From Artocarpus heterophyllus (taxonomy: Eukaryota > Streptophyta > Magnoliopsida > Rosales > Moraceae): a stretch of DNA of 64,000 nt. The stretch is from assembly GCA_025403435.1 (NCBI GenBank), contig CM046333.1, forward strand, positions 32,323,521-32,387,520. Direction: 5' to 3'. The position numbers were made by a program, and so were the translations under genes. Of the stretch, positions 44,508 to 56,829 are shown piece by piece. Within the stretch, counting starts at the first letter, position 1; each line of letters opens with the position of its first letter. The notes beneath the pieces were generated by a model. The model was not told the DNA's origin and did no database searches. It saw only the letters and a program-made list of their open reading frames with translations.

Positions 44508-47500
44508 CTAAGACATGTCTCTAAGACCTAAGCCTTCCAAGTGTCCCTCAAAGCTCTTTGTAGGTAACATTTTGGTGAAAGGGTCGGCAAGGTTGTTTTC
44601 CGACGCTATCTTTACAACATCCACATCGCCTCGATGCACTATCTCTCTAATCAAATGATATTTTCTCCCTATATGCTTTCCTCTTTTGTAGCTTCTAGGT
44701 TCTCTTGAATTTGCCATTGCACCACTGTTATCACAATACAATGTAAGTGGTTTATCCATGCCTAGAACTACTTCCAAATCATTTAAGAACTTACGGAGCC
44801 AAATAACTTCTTTAGCTGCTTCACAAGCAACCACATATTATGCTTCCATAGTTGAATCAACAATACAAGATTGTTTGATACTTCTCTAAACTATGGCTCC
44901 ACTACCAAAAGTAAACACTGATCCAGACGTAGATTTACGTGTGTCTTTGTCTGATTGAAAATCAGAATCAGTGCATCCAATGGAAATCAAATTCTTACCA
45001 AAATATACTAGCATATAGTTTCTCGTTCTCCTAAGATACTTGAGAATATGTTTAACCGCTACCCAATGATCTAATCCTGGGTAGGATTGATACCAACTGA
45101 CTATACCCACCGCATAGCAAATGTCAGGTCTTGTACACAACATGGCATACATTAGACTTCCTAGTGCAGATACATAGGGTACTCGTCTCACATTTTCTTC
45201 CTCTTGAGGTGTCTTAGGACACTGCTCTTTTGAAAGATAAACTTCATGACGTGTAGGCAAATTACCTTTCTTGGAGTTTTGCATCGAAAATCTGATAAGC
45301 ACCTTATCGATATACGATGACTGAGACAGCGCCAACAGTTTGTTCTTGCGATCTCTTATGAGTTGGATTCCAAGAACATAAATTGCTTCTCCTAAATCTT
45401 TCATTTGAAAATTGTTGGCGAGCCATTTCTTTACATCAGATAATACGCCTACATCATTCCCAATGAGTAGGATATCATCTACATAAAGAACCAAGAAGAC
45501 CACCTTCTTATCTTTGATGAACTTATAAACACAAGGTTCATCAATATTTTGATCGAAACCATAAGATTTGGTCGCTTCATCAAATCTCAAGTTCCAAGAT
45601 CTTAAAGCTTGCTTGAGTCCATAGATGGACCTCTGTAACTTGTAAACTTTTTGTTCTTAACCTTTGACTGCAAACCCTTCTGGTTGCATCATATAGATGC
45701 TTTCCTCAAGATAGCCATTCAAAAAGGCAATCTTGACATCCATTTGTCATATCTCATAATCAAGACAAGCAGCAATGGATAAAAGAATCCGAATGGATTT
45801 AAGCATAGCTACAGGCGAGAAAGTTTCTTCATAGTCAACTCCCTCCTTTTGGGTATAACCCTTTGCCACAAGCCTAGCTTTGAAAGTCTCAACTTTTCCA
45901 TCCACTCCTCTTTTCTTCTTGTAAATCCATTTGTACCCTATGTGTTTTATCCCTTTAGGTAGGTCTACAAGATCCCAGTCTAAATTGGAGTACATGGACT
46001 CCATTTCAAGGTTCATAGCCTCCAGCCATTTCTCCTTCTCAAAATCTTCCATTGCATCATGATATGTCAATGGATCATCCTCACCATTATCAGAGATAGC
46101 AACATTTACTTCTCCAAGTGTCTTATAGCGAGTAGGTGGTCTCACAACCCTCCCACTACGTCGAGGTGGTATGACATTATGATCGGGAGATGTGGTCTCC
46201 TCATTTTGTCCTTCGACAACAGTTGTCGGTTGTGGTCTAATCCGATCAGAAAGTAACTCTTCAAGTATAACTTTGCTACGAGATTTATTGTTTGTCATAT
46301 AATCATTCTCGAGAAAAATGACATTTGTCGATACAAATACTTTCTTTTCCTGTGGACTGTAAAACAAACCTCCCCTCGTTCCCTTTGGGTATCCCACAAA
46401 TAAGCATACTTAAGAACGTGGTTCCAACTTCTCGGTCTTTCCTTTCAGCGCATGTGTTGGACACCCCATATACGGATATGTCGCATACTAGGTTTGCGAA
46501 CATTCCATAACTCTAAAGGTGTTTTTGAAATAGACTTAGATGGAACTATGTTTAGAAGATATACTACAGTTTATAGTGCATATCCCCAAAATAAAGTGGG
46601 TAATGATGAGTAGCTGAGCATGGATCTTATCATATCAAGCAACATTCGATTTCTTCTCTCTGCAACACCATTTTGTTGTGGTGTTTTAGGTGCGATGAGT
46701 TGTGATAGAATACCATGTTCTATCATATAATCCTTGAATTCAGTATCAAGGTATTCCCCTCCTCGATCAGATCGAAGAGTCTTCACCGTCTTTCCTAATT
46801 GCTTTTCAGCTTCTGCTTGGAATTCTTTAAACTTTTCAAAAGTTTTAGATTTCCTTTGCATTAGGTATATGTAACCATACCTTGAATAATCGTCAATAAA
46901 TGTGACGAAATATTCATAACCACCACGTGCTTGTACATTAAATGGACCGCAGACGTCTGAATGTATTAGCTCAAGTGGTTCCTTGGCCCTTTTGCCTTTT
47001 GCAGAGAAAGGCCTCTTGGTCATTTTACCTTCAAGACAAGATTTATAAACTGGTAGAGAACTAACTTTTAGCTCTTTTAAAGGACCTAACTTTACCAGTC
47101 TGTTAATTCTATCAAGGTTAACGTGACCTAATCTAAGGTGACATAGGTATGTTTCATTATTAGAAGAAATCTTTTGCTTCTTGGGTTTAGGTTGTTCAAC
47201 TTTGAACATTTCGGTATTGAGCAGTGCTTTTTCGTTGGGCCTTAAGGTGTAACGCTCATTTTCCAGATGCGCAGAACAAATATCCAAACCATTTCTAGAA
47301 ATATCAACATAATTATTATTAAAAGAAACATTAAACATTTGTTCAAACAACCTGGAAACAGAAATCAAATTTCTACGAAAACAAAGAATGTAATAAACAT
47401 TGTCTAAAATTAAAAAATTATTTCTAAAATAAAGTTTAACAACTCCCACTACTCTTGCCGAAACAACCTCTCCTATTCCCACTCTCATCGTTTGTTCCCC

Positions 47501-48474
47501 GTCGGCAAGCTCCCTTGAAGAACTAAGCATCTGCAAAGAAGAACAAACATGGTTAGTTGCCCCTGAATCAATTATCCAAGGTGAAGTATCATCTTCAACT
47601 AAACAAGCTTCTAAAATGAGTAAATCTGATTTACTGTTGTTCTTCTTTTCTTTGAGCTCCTGAAGATACTTCTTGCAGTTTCTCTTCCAGTGCCCAACTA
47701 CGCCGCAGTGGAAACATTTTCCTTTAGGCTTCTTTTGGTTTGAGCTCTTTTTGTTGTTGTTGCTTTTGTTCTTCTTAGGTTGCCCTCCATTCTTAGACTT
47801 ACCACTTCCTTCAGTCCCATTCCTCTTCTTATTCTTTTGAGCAGAAGAGGAGAGTTGAACTTCTGCAACATTTGCTTCAACTTCTCTTTTCTTTCGAAAT
47901 AGACTCGAAGGTTTGAAGCTCATTAAGCAACTCAGTCATGTTATATTTCAGCTTGTTCATGAAATAGTTGCTTTTGAATTGAAGGAACGCAGGGGAGAGG
48001 GTTTACAAAATCGTCCCCACATGTGTGGCTTCATCTATCACTGCCCTGTTCACCTCGACCTCATGGAGATAGTTAACAATGTTGAGAACATGTTCTCTGA
48101 CCGAAATCCTTGCCTTCATTTTGGCATTCATTACTGCCTTAACGGCCTCGTGGCGTGCCTTTTCAGAAGGTTTACCAAAGATGTTTTGTAGAGACTGCAT
48201 TATCTCATAAGCAGTTTCCATGCTTCATCCTAAGCACGTCAGACATGCCAGCCAAAAGAAAACAACGGGCCTTGTTGTTTGCTTGAATCCAACAATCATA
48301 TGTTTCTCGTACATTACAAGGAGCATTGGCAGCAGGCTCTGGAGGACATTCCTCTGTCAGGATAAACTTGTAACTTTGGCAAATTAGTACAATGTTCATG
48401 TTACTCTTCCACTTGACAAAATTATCTCCGGTTAATTTTTCATTTGAGAGAATAGCGATGATTGGATTAGACAT
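44508..48474 (-). pseudogene. Element C gag-pol polyprotein, broken
   Basis: The ATG is taken at 48474 (MSNPIIAIL), as in related copia gags. Gag (48474-48205, 48221-48003) is interrupted by frame changes. An open stretch of 450 codons (47923-46571) carries the rest of gag with an intact zinc knuckle CFHCGVVGHWKRNC (about 47712-47670), the protease DSGATNHVC block (about 47575), the integrase zinc region and the acidic blocks HSDVCG, SDRGGEY and NGVAERRN. Frame changes follow near 46500-46390. Reverse transcriptase starts in 46397-45747 and continues in 45590-44886 with YVDDILL near 45480. RNase H TDSDFQ and CDNSG blocks reach the stop at 44508. Stops also lie near 45655, 44885 and 44835. Confidence 0.92.
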
Positions 48475-50047
48475 TGTTACTGTAATAAATAAATAAAATA
48501 GCAAAAATTAAAATGGTTGCATAAACATCATATATATATGTTTTGGAATAGTAAACGTGATGCATGATGCATATGAAAAACACACAAAATATTTTACTAA
48601 TTCCACAATTATTCAATTTTAATAAATAAAGTGTCGTTGTAGGGTAGGTCAAATTATTTATGAATTGAATTGAGACATTCTCAATTAATAAATATATTCA
48701 AAATATCTCATATTTTCTATATTTATTAATAATTGTTTATTTTGGTCAAGATATAATTAACAATTTAATTATATCTTTATGAGTGTAAGCCACTATTTTG
48801 AATTTTAACAACTTAACTCAAAATTGCCGTCGTAGGGTAGGTCAATTTTGAAATACATTATAAAATCCTATATCAAGGAAGCCAACCTTAATGTTGATTT
48901 AAATGGACACCCTCCGTAGAGAGGACGAAATCTAAGTGTCGCAAGGCGTCACTTAAATCTCACGGTGTTGTACTAATAATGGAGACCGTAGGTTATATTG
49001 TCATATTACCTTCTCCCACTCACTATTTTATAAGATGTGTTTTATCTTATAAAACATCATATGTTTCATAATTCTAGTAGATAAAAACAATTTTTAATTA
49101 CTATATTATATTATGTGTTAATAGAATCCTATTCTATTTACACTTAAATAAATTACCAGATTTTCTAAAAATCTAAATTTATTATAAATTGTCTAAGTTA
49201 CCGAATATTAAACAATTTAAAATTAGATAACTTAGAATTAATGTGAATTTCACCAAGTCTTAACTATTAAAGCTAAATTCACATTATTTGGATGATTAAT
49301 AAATTAAGATTCTATAAAACCAACCCAATTAATTTAAACTCATTAAATTAATGCTAACACATATTAAATCATTTAATAAACTCCTTTATAAAAAAAAATA
49401 ATATGTAAGTTTATGCATGTCATATTACAATAACTATAAGTGGGCACTTTTCTAGATGACATATTATCATGCATGAACATGTTATCACAATCATCACATG
49501 AAAATGAACAATGAAAATAAACAATAGATTTTTGACCAGGTCCTTTTGGATAATTAAAATTACAACCCATAAAAAAAAAACAGGGGTCTTCTTGTAATTT
49601 ATACATAATTCTCTGCTTCAATTTTGTAGTCTTCATCAGGTGGTTTATTGTGCAACAATCTGCTAGATTACCTTTGAAATTTGATAGGCCCAAAGTTCTC
49701 AACTGTGCCAAAAAATCCAATGGTCATCTTTTTCTTCATCGCTCCATGTGTAGCAGGTGAAGGAGAGGAGAGAAGAAAAGAAAAGAAAAAAAAAATAATA
49801 ATAATAATAAATTACAAAAAGCCTATACCCCTTTATGGGTTTACATAGATTGATATAATCAAACTGAAAATAAAATTATTAATCCAAAAAGACCACATAA
49901 TTAACGACCAAAAATCTCTTCATTAAACAACCATTCATCTCATGAATAAAAATTAACAAAGATGCAAAGTGTCAACAAACATGCATCAAAAACATGATAT
50001 TATCAAAATAAAATCATGTTTAATTAAAATTATATATGCTATAACCC
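48475..50047 (-). other. Element C leader
   Basis: Untranslated leader between primer site and gag. A word GTCGTAGGGTAGGTCAA occurs twice about 190 bp apart (48634-48652 with one change, and 48829-48845). AT-rich, with no gene. The 49373-49720 open frame is not recognised and is not called. Confidence 0.65.
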
Positions 50048-50061
50048 GCTCTAATGCCAAT

Positions 50062-50762
50062 TGTTAGAATTAAAATATGAAACGCAGCGGAAGAAACGGA
50101 TCGTTGACAAACAAAAATTTTCTGAAAACTTTGTTCATCGGGAATAGATATATAATTTTAATTATAGAAAGCTTTAGGTAATTTTACAAACCTTTTGAAG
50201 ACTATCAGGGTATCCTAGCTTTCCTCTTTGACACCACGATCTTCCAATCCAGGCCTCCACACCAATGGAAAGACGAGTGGGCGTCAAACTGCAAGAATGA
50301 ATTTTCCTCACACTTTTCTGAATCTGCTATGTACTCAACACATGAGATAGCAGACTTTTTTTTTTCAGAGAAGAACTCTCAGTTTTTCTCTCTAAGTATT
50401 TTGTAAAAATTACGTAAATAATCTTTTTGAGATAGCTGTTATCTCTCCTTTTTAATCTGAGCCATTAGTAATTTTACTTTCTCTTTTTCTTTTCTTTTTC
50501 TTTTTCTTTCTTGAATCACCGTGACTCACACACACACACATATGTACATATAAGTCATCCATGAAAGTAAAAGGCAGTTTACCTTTTTCCTTTTTTTTTT
50601 ATTTGACCGAATCACACTGATTCGGTATTTATATTAAAAGGAAACAAAAAGTGAAACGTAAGTTTTACTTTTACGTTTCCTTTTTTTTATAATATTATAT
50701 TAATATATATATTAATATGTTATAAAATCTTATATATATATATATAAAGATTTGGTTCAAAA

Positions 50763-50796
<34 letters not shown>

Positions 50797-52030
50797 AAAT
50801 CTAAATTCAAAAATAAATCACATTTATTTAAGAATAGATTTTAAAATTAACCAATTAATTAATTAACTAATGCTCAGTTAAATGTGACAACATTTATCAC
50901 ATTACATTATGTGTCACAAAGAATATTTTTCTGTGTCACATTAATAATTCAAGTGTGAAATAATTAATTTAGAATTCAATAATTTTAAATTAAACATGTA
51001 TAATTCATTCTATGCAAAAATCTAATATATTATTACAGATGTGATATTAGGGACCTATGGACCTATAACCCAAGCTTCAATAAATTTGATAATTAATTAA
51101 ACTCTTTGATTAATATGTCAATTTATTAGTTTCAGTGTTACTCCACTAAAAACCTGAAACTGAACTCTTAAGATTATAGTGAAATTACTCAAAGAAAATT
51201 AGCGAGTAGTCCATTGATATAATCATTACATATAAGTCAGTCCTCTATAAAAAGTTTATAATAAGAGCTAGGTTCAATTTCCGTTTACCTATCTTATTAC
51301 ATCTTTATCTTTGAGTTCCAATCATTCTTTAATGAACAATTAATTCATAATCTTATTATGAACGAGCACTCTACTGTTCAAACCTAGAATTAACACTCAA
51401 GAGAACTATTTTTCTAACTTCCATAAGGAAGGAATAGATTCCATATCTGTATAATATTATTCATAGCCATTTATTATATTATGTTTCCAAGATGCTAAGT
51501 TATGATCTATATTTAGACAAATCTTACCATACAAGTCAAAAAATATAATGTCGTAAATAGAAGTCTAATAAATACTCAGGATTAAGACTGTCAAATATAT
51601 GATCATCATAGTGATAAATTTGAATACTCTATTTATAACGGATGATTATTAGAGATTCATAATTTATCTGGTCCAGTCCTATATAATCTCATTATATAAA
51701 ATACCTCCAATCCAATGTCTCTACATTAATAGTCTAGATAATGACTATTTCATTTTAAATGAGATTAGACCGTACTTGTAATATTTAATTAAAGATCCTA
51801 AACTTTAATTAATTATTACGGACTATTTAGATTATTATCTATAAATTTTATCCCTAAGCAAATAACACTTATATGCTAAATTTATAGTCACATAAAAAAT
51901 CATGGAATTTTCTTGATGTTTATAATGTATTCATAATATATATAATCAACCAAAATAATAATAAATGTCACTTTATTTATTGATAAACAATATGTACAAT
52001 GTCACAGCTTTTAGGGCACCAAACCCAACA
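50062..52030 (-). repeat. 5' LTR of element C
   Basis: 1,969 bp, TGTTAGAATT...AAACCCAACA on the plus strand. Includes a long (TA)n run at about 50765-50794. Confidence 0.93.
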
Positions 52031-52814
52031 TATGTTCCATTATCTCACCATCAGAAAACTTACCATCCAAAGACGGTATACCATTTAGTTACAACTATGT
52101 ATCCAAATTGTTGAGCGCTCTAGTTTTTCAATTATAAGATAACAGATATAAAAGTATATCATCTACTCCTAAAGATGAGCTATGGATTCTATATCTATAA
52201 ATAATAGGTCTAAGTTATCAAGAATCATGCATCCAACGAACCCGCATGTGTACCAACATAAAAATATAGATGTCACCCTTTAGTACATCAAAAGATATAA
52301 GTCAAGACAACGAGCTCACTATTCATCTCAAGATTAAGATACAACACATATAATTGTCTAAAGTGAATCGATTTGCAGAGACAAAATTCTTAATCCAAAT
52401 CAATTCACTTCATGTCCCGATCCAACACATTGTCACTTATGACAATGTGCTAATATTTATATTCGCAGAGTCTACCTCCAATTGTCAAGACAAACCATCT
52501 TCCATTGGGGATATAGACAATATAACAATCTTTACATGAATAAAGCGTCCAACTTTTTTCATTCGATTGCGGATCTTATGATTTAAACCGTCACCTTTAA
52601 AATCATATCTTCCACATAATCTGTCCATTATATGCCTAATTCTAAAAGCTCAGACTGACAGTCTCAGACTTCTGTTTGCTTATCATACATTCAACAAATA
52701 AAAACGTAAAAAGGACAACAATTTGATATATGAATAATAAATAAACTCTTTATTGATAAAAATGTCTCCAAAAGCATATTATATTTTTACCCCTTAGGTC
52801 ACATATGTCTAACA
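52031..52814 (-). repeat. Fragment of a B-family LTR
   Basis: On the minus strand it begins TGTTAGACATATGTGACC at 52814 and follows the element-B LTR for its first 785 or so bases. It stops exactly where element C begins at 52030. The remaining 1.2 kb of that LTR is not found on the other side of element C. Confidence 0.85.
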
Positions 52815-53185
52815 CTCATCTGAAATAAAATTTAGTAATCATGATAACCAACCAAATTATGCAGTGAAGAAAATTGAAATGATTCAATTGTCATTAATTA
52901 TTTGGTTATGACTAACCTTTATACATTGGAATTGCAAATTGCAAATTATTTGGTTATGATCGCTGGAAAGTTACGTTGCACTCAAAAGTTAATCGAGAGG
53001 AAATAAATATAGGCGGATGCTACAGTACGTCAGATGTTCCAGTGCATCTCCACTTGTAGAGCTTTGGAGGAAGCCAAAGTTTGTATGCCAGGGGTGGCAG
53101 CCCTTTTAGCTGGCTTTGTCAGGGAGTTGTCAAATCGATGAATCGGCTATTGTGGGTTAAAAAACGACTGTTCCAATGTTGTTTC
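52815..53185 (+). other. Short interval with a possible terminal exon on the plus strand
   Basis: An AG at 53009-53010 (AATATAG) precedes an open stretch ending at TGA near 53137. It encodes about 40 residues including VRQMFQCIS, CRALEEAKVC and ALLAGFVREL. The composition is protein-like, but I recognise no family and see no other exon. It may be the stranded last exon of a broken gene, or chance. Confidence 0.25.
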
Positions 53186-53504
53186 TGAGAAAGAAATCAG
53201 AGAGAATAAAGAGCCAAGAGAAATATCTGATAAGCCTTGAATTGCATTATCAATCGAATAAATTATTCAAGGCTATAGCTTTACAATATTTACATTAGAG
53301 AGAAGAATTGCCAGCCAATCGAAGACATTTCTTGCACAACATATTGTGGCAATACCCGCTACATTTCCTAATGACGGCTGCGGAGCAAGACAAAAAGAAT
53401 TGGTACATATCAGCCTTTATGCCACTATACACACCACTACACAATTGACCAGTCTCAGCCCTTGGATCAGGTTTGATCATATTTTTTTATCATAGTCTTT
53501 ATCA
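53186..53504 (-). repeat. 3' LTR of element D
   Basis: Aligns with 55405-55697, sharing ATATCTGATAA, CCTTGAATTGCATTA, AAGGCTATAGCTTTACAATA and GAATTGCCAGCCAATC. The outer (left) end was set at the TG nearest the loss of similarity and may be off by a few bases. Confidence 0.8.
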
Positions 53505-53541
53505 TGCCCCCGCAAGCTAAGCATGGCAGGAGAGACTACAC

Positions 53542-55400
53542 TTAGCTTGGAACGTAAGCGATCAAAGTGAGCAAATGACAGAGGCTGGCAGCTTGATCAA
53601 GACCCGGAATATGTTGAACCGACAATGATTGGTTGAGAACTTTGTTGCGAACAAAATAAAGGTCCAGCTCTATATGCTTGGTCCACAAGTGAAGAACAGG
53701 ATTGGCACTCAAGGACACTGTGCTCAAATTGTCACACCAAATTGTTGGAGAGCATGGTAATGTAATCTGCAACTCATGGAGAAGAGATTGTATCCAAGCA
53801 AGTTCTGAAGTGGCAATAGCTAGACTACAATACTCGGCTTCGGTGCTGGAACTAGAGCTAGTGTGTTGCTTCTTGGAGCTTCAGGTGATAAAGCAAGGTC
53901 CAAGAAAAATACAAAAACCAGAAGTAAACTTCTGATCGCTAGGATCCATTGCCCAATCTACATCAGAGAATCCCACAAGATCAAGAGAGCAAGGTCCCAT
54001 GATCCGAGACCCTTTGAAGTCGTCTTAAAATTCGTTTAACAGCTTTCCAACGAAGCTTTTGAGGGGTCTGTATATATTGGCAGACTTTGTTGACAGAATA
54101 AGAGATCTCAGTTCTAGTGATGGTGAGGTATTGTAAAGCACCAATAATGCTTTGATAGAGCGTGGCATTTTCAAAAGGATCACCAAAATGAGCAGTGGTT
54201 TTCTCACTAGTGATCATAGGAGAAGGTAGAGGCCTTACATTTCCCATATGTGCTGTGTCTAATAACTCTCTGACATATTTGCCTTGTGTCAATAGCAAAC
54301 CACCATCCGAAGTGTGCTTAGCTTCAACCCCAAGAAAGTAATAGAGCTGACCTAGATCTTTCAAGGAGAAGGCTTGATTAAGATTTGAAATTAATTGTTG
54401 AATTTCATTAGAGCTACGACTTGTAATTAAAATGTCGTCCATATATACCAGAATATAAACAATAAGTAGCATTAATTTGGATGAATAGGGAGTGATCAGC
54501 CTTAGAGTTTGTAAATCCCAACCTGAGAAGTGAGCTTTTAAGCTTATCAAACCAGGCCCGGAGTGCTTGTTTGAGCCCATATAGAGCTTTGTAAAGCTTG
54601 CACACAAAGAAAGTACCATTTGAAGAAGAAACCTCAAAGCCAGGCGGTTGTTCCAGACAGAAAGTTTCTCTGAGGTCGCCATGAAGAAAGGCGTTGTTCA
54701 CATCTAATTGTCGAATGGTCCATTTGTTAAACAGGGCTAGTGTAAGTATGATCCATATAGTCACTGGTTTCACTACAGGGCTGAAAGTATCAGTGAAATC
54801 TAGTTCAGCAGTTTGAAGCTACCCTTTGACAACAAGGCAAGCTTTGTGGCGAGCAATGGAACCATCTGGACTTCTTTTCACCTTATAAACCCAACGACAA
54901 CTGACCACTTTGTAGTCAGGTGAGATAGGCACGAGTGACAGTGTGGTTCTTGATCAAGGCATCAAATTCTTGTTTCAAAGCTTGTTTCCACACATCATAG
55001 TGGAGAGCTTGGGTAACATTTGAAGGCTCAACTGCGGATAAGTTAGTAAGCCATGCTTTAGGCTTAAAGATTTTAAGTTTTGACCAAGTCACCATGGGAT
55101 GGTCATTGTGCTGGTTCACATATGAGGTTCTGGTACAAGTGATACAACTTGTGGAGACGTGGTTCTGGTGATATGTTATCCAAGAACAAGTGAAGGTGAA
55201 GGGGAGCTTTGTTGAGCAGAGGTTCTAGTTCTAGAATTGGAGTGAGACGCAGAAGGAGAATGCCGTGTGCTCACAACTTCGGAACAAGGTAGAAGAGAGG
55301 AGTTGGGTGCGTCTTGTGTAGAGATTGGGCTATATGTGAGCTTGGATGCTGAATGAGAGGTAGTTGGAGTAAGAATTGGACTGGAATGATCTATGGTAGA
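53542..55400 (-). pseudogene. Element D reverse transcriptase-RNase H remnant
   Basis: From about 55400 down comes a Ser/Thr/Pro-rich linker, then a conserved start of reverse transcriptase (about 54950-54780, with stops). Next are the block [12 protein letters not shown] (about 54710), the YGLKQA block, the catalytic YMDDILITS block (about 54440), an SLKDLGQLYYFLG block and an RNase H tail with CDNLS and TKHIELD (53772-53542). At least three frame changes and several stops occur. The region before the linker is absent. Confidence 0.85.
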
Positions 55401-55404
55401 TTTG

Positions 55405-55697
55405 CCAACCAATCTAAGAGATATATCTGATAAACCTTGAATTGCATTATTAATCATTATACAAGGCTATAGCTTTACAATATATACACTAGAGAGAAGA
55501 ATTGCCAGCCAATCAGATACATTTCGTACACAACAGATTGCGGCAATACCCACTACATTCCCTAATGACAGGAGCAGAACAAGACATAAAGAATTGGTAC
55601 ATATCAGCCTTTATGCCACTGTATACTTCACTACACAATTGACCACTCTCAGCCCTTGGATCAGGTTTGATCATACTTTTGATCATACTCTTTATCA
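55405..55697 (-). repeat. 5' LTR of element D (inner end eroded)
   Basis: Starts TGATAAAG on the minus strand at 55697. Similarity to the other LTR ends near 55405, where the internal deletion begins. Confidence 0.8.
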
Positions 55698-55831
55698 TTC
55701 TGTAATTGTTTTCAATATACAAGTGCTCTGAAGTCATTACACTTGAACTTTGGAGTTGTTTCAAAACAAAAAATTAGGATTAAAGTAACACCGAGTAACA
55801 ACGTATATTATTTCAGCTCTCTAGTAACACT

Positions 55832-55961
55832 AGGGTGTTTGGAAAGATTGTAGGAACCAATGGTTGGAAACCACTTTTACTGTAGTATGTGAGAGCTTTA
55901 CACTGTAGCGATTGTTTTTATTGTTACTGTAGCATATGAGAGCTACACTGCTTATAACTGA
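55832..55961 (-). mobile_element. Inverted partial MITE copy
   Basis: It begins AGGGTGTTTGGAAAG and is the reverse complement of the right three quarters of the MITE at 55962-56125, ending at CTGAG where the next copy begins. Confidence 0.75.
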
Positions 55962-56125
55962 GGGGGTGTTTGGCAGTGGTGGGAACCACTCAGTTCCCAC
56001 CACAATCTCAGTTATGAACAGTGTAAAGCTCTCACATGCTACGGTAACAATAAAAAAATATGCTACAGCGTAAAACTCTCACATGCTACAGTAAAAGTGG
56101 TTCCCACCACCTTTCCAAACACCCT
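55962..56125 (+). mobile_element. MITE copy 1
   Basis: About 164 bp between GGGTGTTTGG and CCAAACACCCT. It carries GGGAACCACTCAGTTCCCAC near the left end and ACAGTAAAAGTGGTTCCCAC near the right, giving long subterminal inverted similarity. Non-coding. Confidence 0.8.
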
Positions 56126-56361
56126 ATGAAATGGTTGTGGTACCCAATTTTGCCAAAAGGGGTAAGTTGATAATTTTGCAGTATAAGAGTAACATCTTTT
56201 GTTTGCCCTTTCCTATTATAGATGAGTAAAGATGAGTCAGCGATAGTGCACGTTATTAACGTTCCATTTGATACTCCACATGCAAGTAGATTAGAACTCA
56301 CGTAAACAACCTTCAAAAGGTAATTGCAACAAAACTAACCAGGTTTCCCCCTGCAGATTAA

Positions 56362-56537
56362 GGGGGTGTTTGGCAGTGGTGGGAACCACTCAGTTCCCAC
56401 CACAATCTCAGTTATAAACAGTGTAAAGCTCTCACATGTTACAATAACAATAAAAAAATATGCTACAGTATAAAACTCTCACATACTACAGTAAAAGTGG
56501 TTCCCACCACTGGTTCCACCACCCTTCCAAACACCCT
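56362..56537 (+). mobile_element. MITE copy 2
   Basis: Nearly the same as copy 1 over its whole length, plus an extra 11-12 bp (TGGTTCCACCAC) before the right end. The TIR is AGGGTGTTTGG. The superfamily is uncertain since no target duplication is clear. Confidence 0.8.
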
Positions 56538-56575
56538 ATAAAAAAAAATAGTTATCTTCCTTTTAAAAAAGACAG

Positions 56576-56659
56576 ATTACCTCTCACTTGAATTATACAA
56601 CAATATAGCCAATGTTAATTACCTCTTACTTGAATTATACAACAATATAGCCAATGTTA
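56576..56659. repeat. Tandem 42-bp duplication
   Basis: Two units (56576-56617 and 56618-56659) differ at a single C/T position. Each holds ACTTGAATTATACAACAATA. Confidence 0.85.
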
Positions 56660-56664
56660 ACACT

Positions 56665-56829
56665 TTAAAGAAAAATTATGGAAGGCACAGTTGTGATCAA
56701 AGCTGCAGTGCATTCCTGCAAATGAGCATGGGGACTCAACACCTTAAAAGCGTGTGCAATCATTGTCACTAGCAGTTGAACTAAAGGAATATCTACGACT
56801 TGAAGCTGGATTACCACTTTAGAGGACCT
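56665..56829 (-). other. Candidate terminal exon, unrecognised
   Basis: On the minus strand an acceptor-like TTCTTCACTGCAG precedes an open stretch of about 54 codons ending at TAA (56665-56667). It includes VVIQLQVVDIPLVQLLV and LSPHAHLQECTAALI. It looks protein-like but matches no family I know. Another open stretch with similar character (56316-56150, with LLACGVSNGTLI) lies nearby but overlaps MITE sequence at its end. Confidence 0.25.

Larger units (their letters stand above)
42992..52030 (-). mobile_element. Copia element C, minus strand, 3' LTR truncated
   Basis: The complete 5' LTR is 50062-52030. The 3' LTR is only 42992-44484, because its last 470 or so bases (those matching 50062-50530) are missing. 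The primer site on the minus strand is a mutated TTGGCATTAGAGC (50060-50048). The polypurine tract CAAGTGGGAGAT is at 44496-44485. The polyprotein is at 44508-48474. No target duplication can be shown because the left end is lost. Gag and pol resemble element B more than A, so B and C are probably related lineages. Confidence 0.93.
53186..55697 (-). mobile_element. Copia element D, minus strand, large internal deletion
   Basis: Short LTRs of about 320 bp lie at 53186-53504 and about 55405-55697, both beginning TGATAAAG on the minus strand. A G-rich polypurine tract (53517-53505) abuts the 3' LTR. The 5' LTR runs directly into the linker between integrase and reverse transcriptase, so primer site, gag, protease and integrase are gone. 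The TKHIELD RNase H block and the short LTRs suggest an Ale-like copia lineage. No clean target duplication was found. Confidence 0.85.

Noticed and set aside
49373..49720. 115-codon minus-strand frame in element C leader
   Set aside because: No similarity to gag or any known protein; it lies between primer site and gag, in AT-rich leader sequence.
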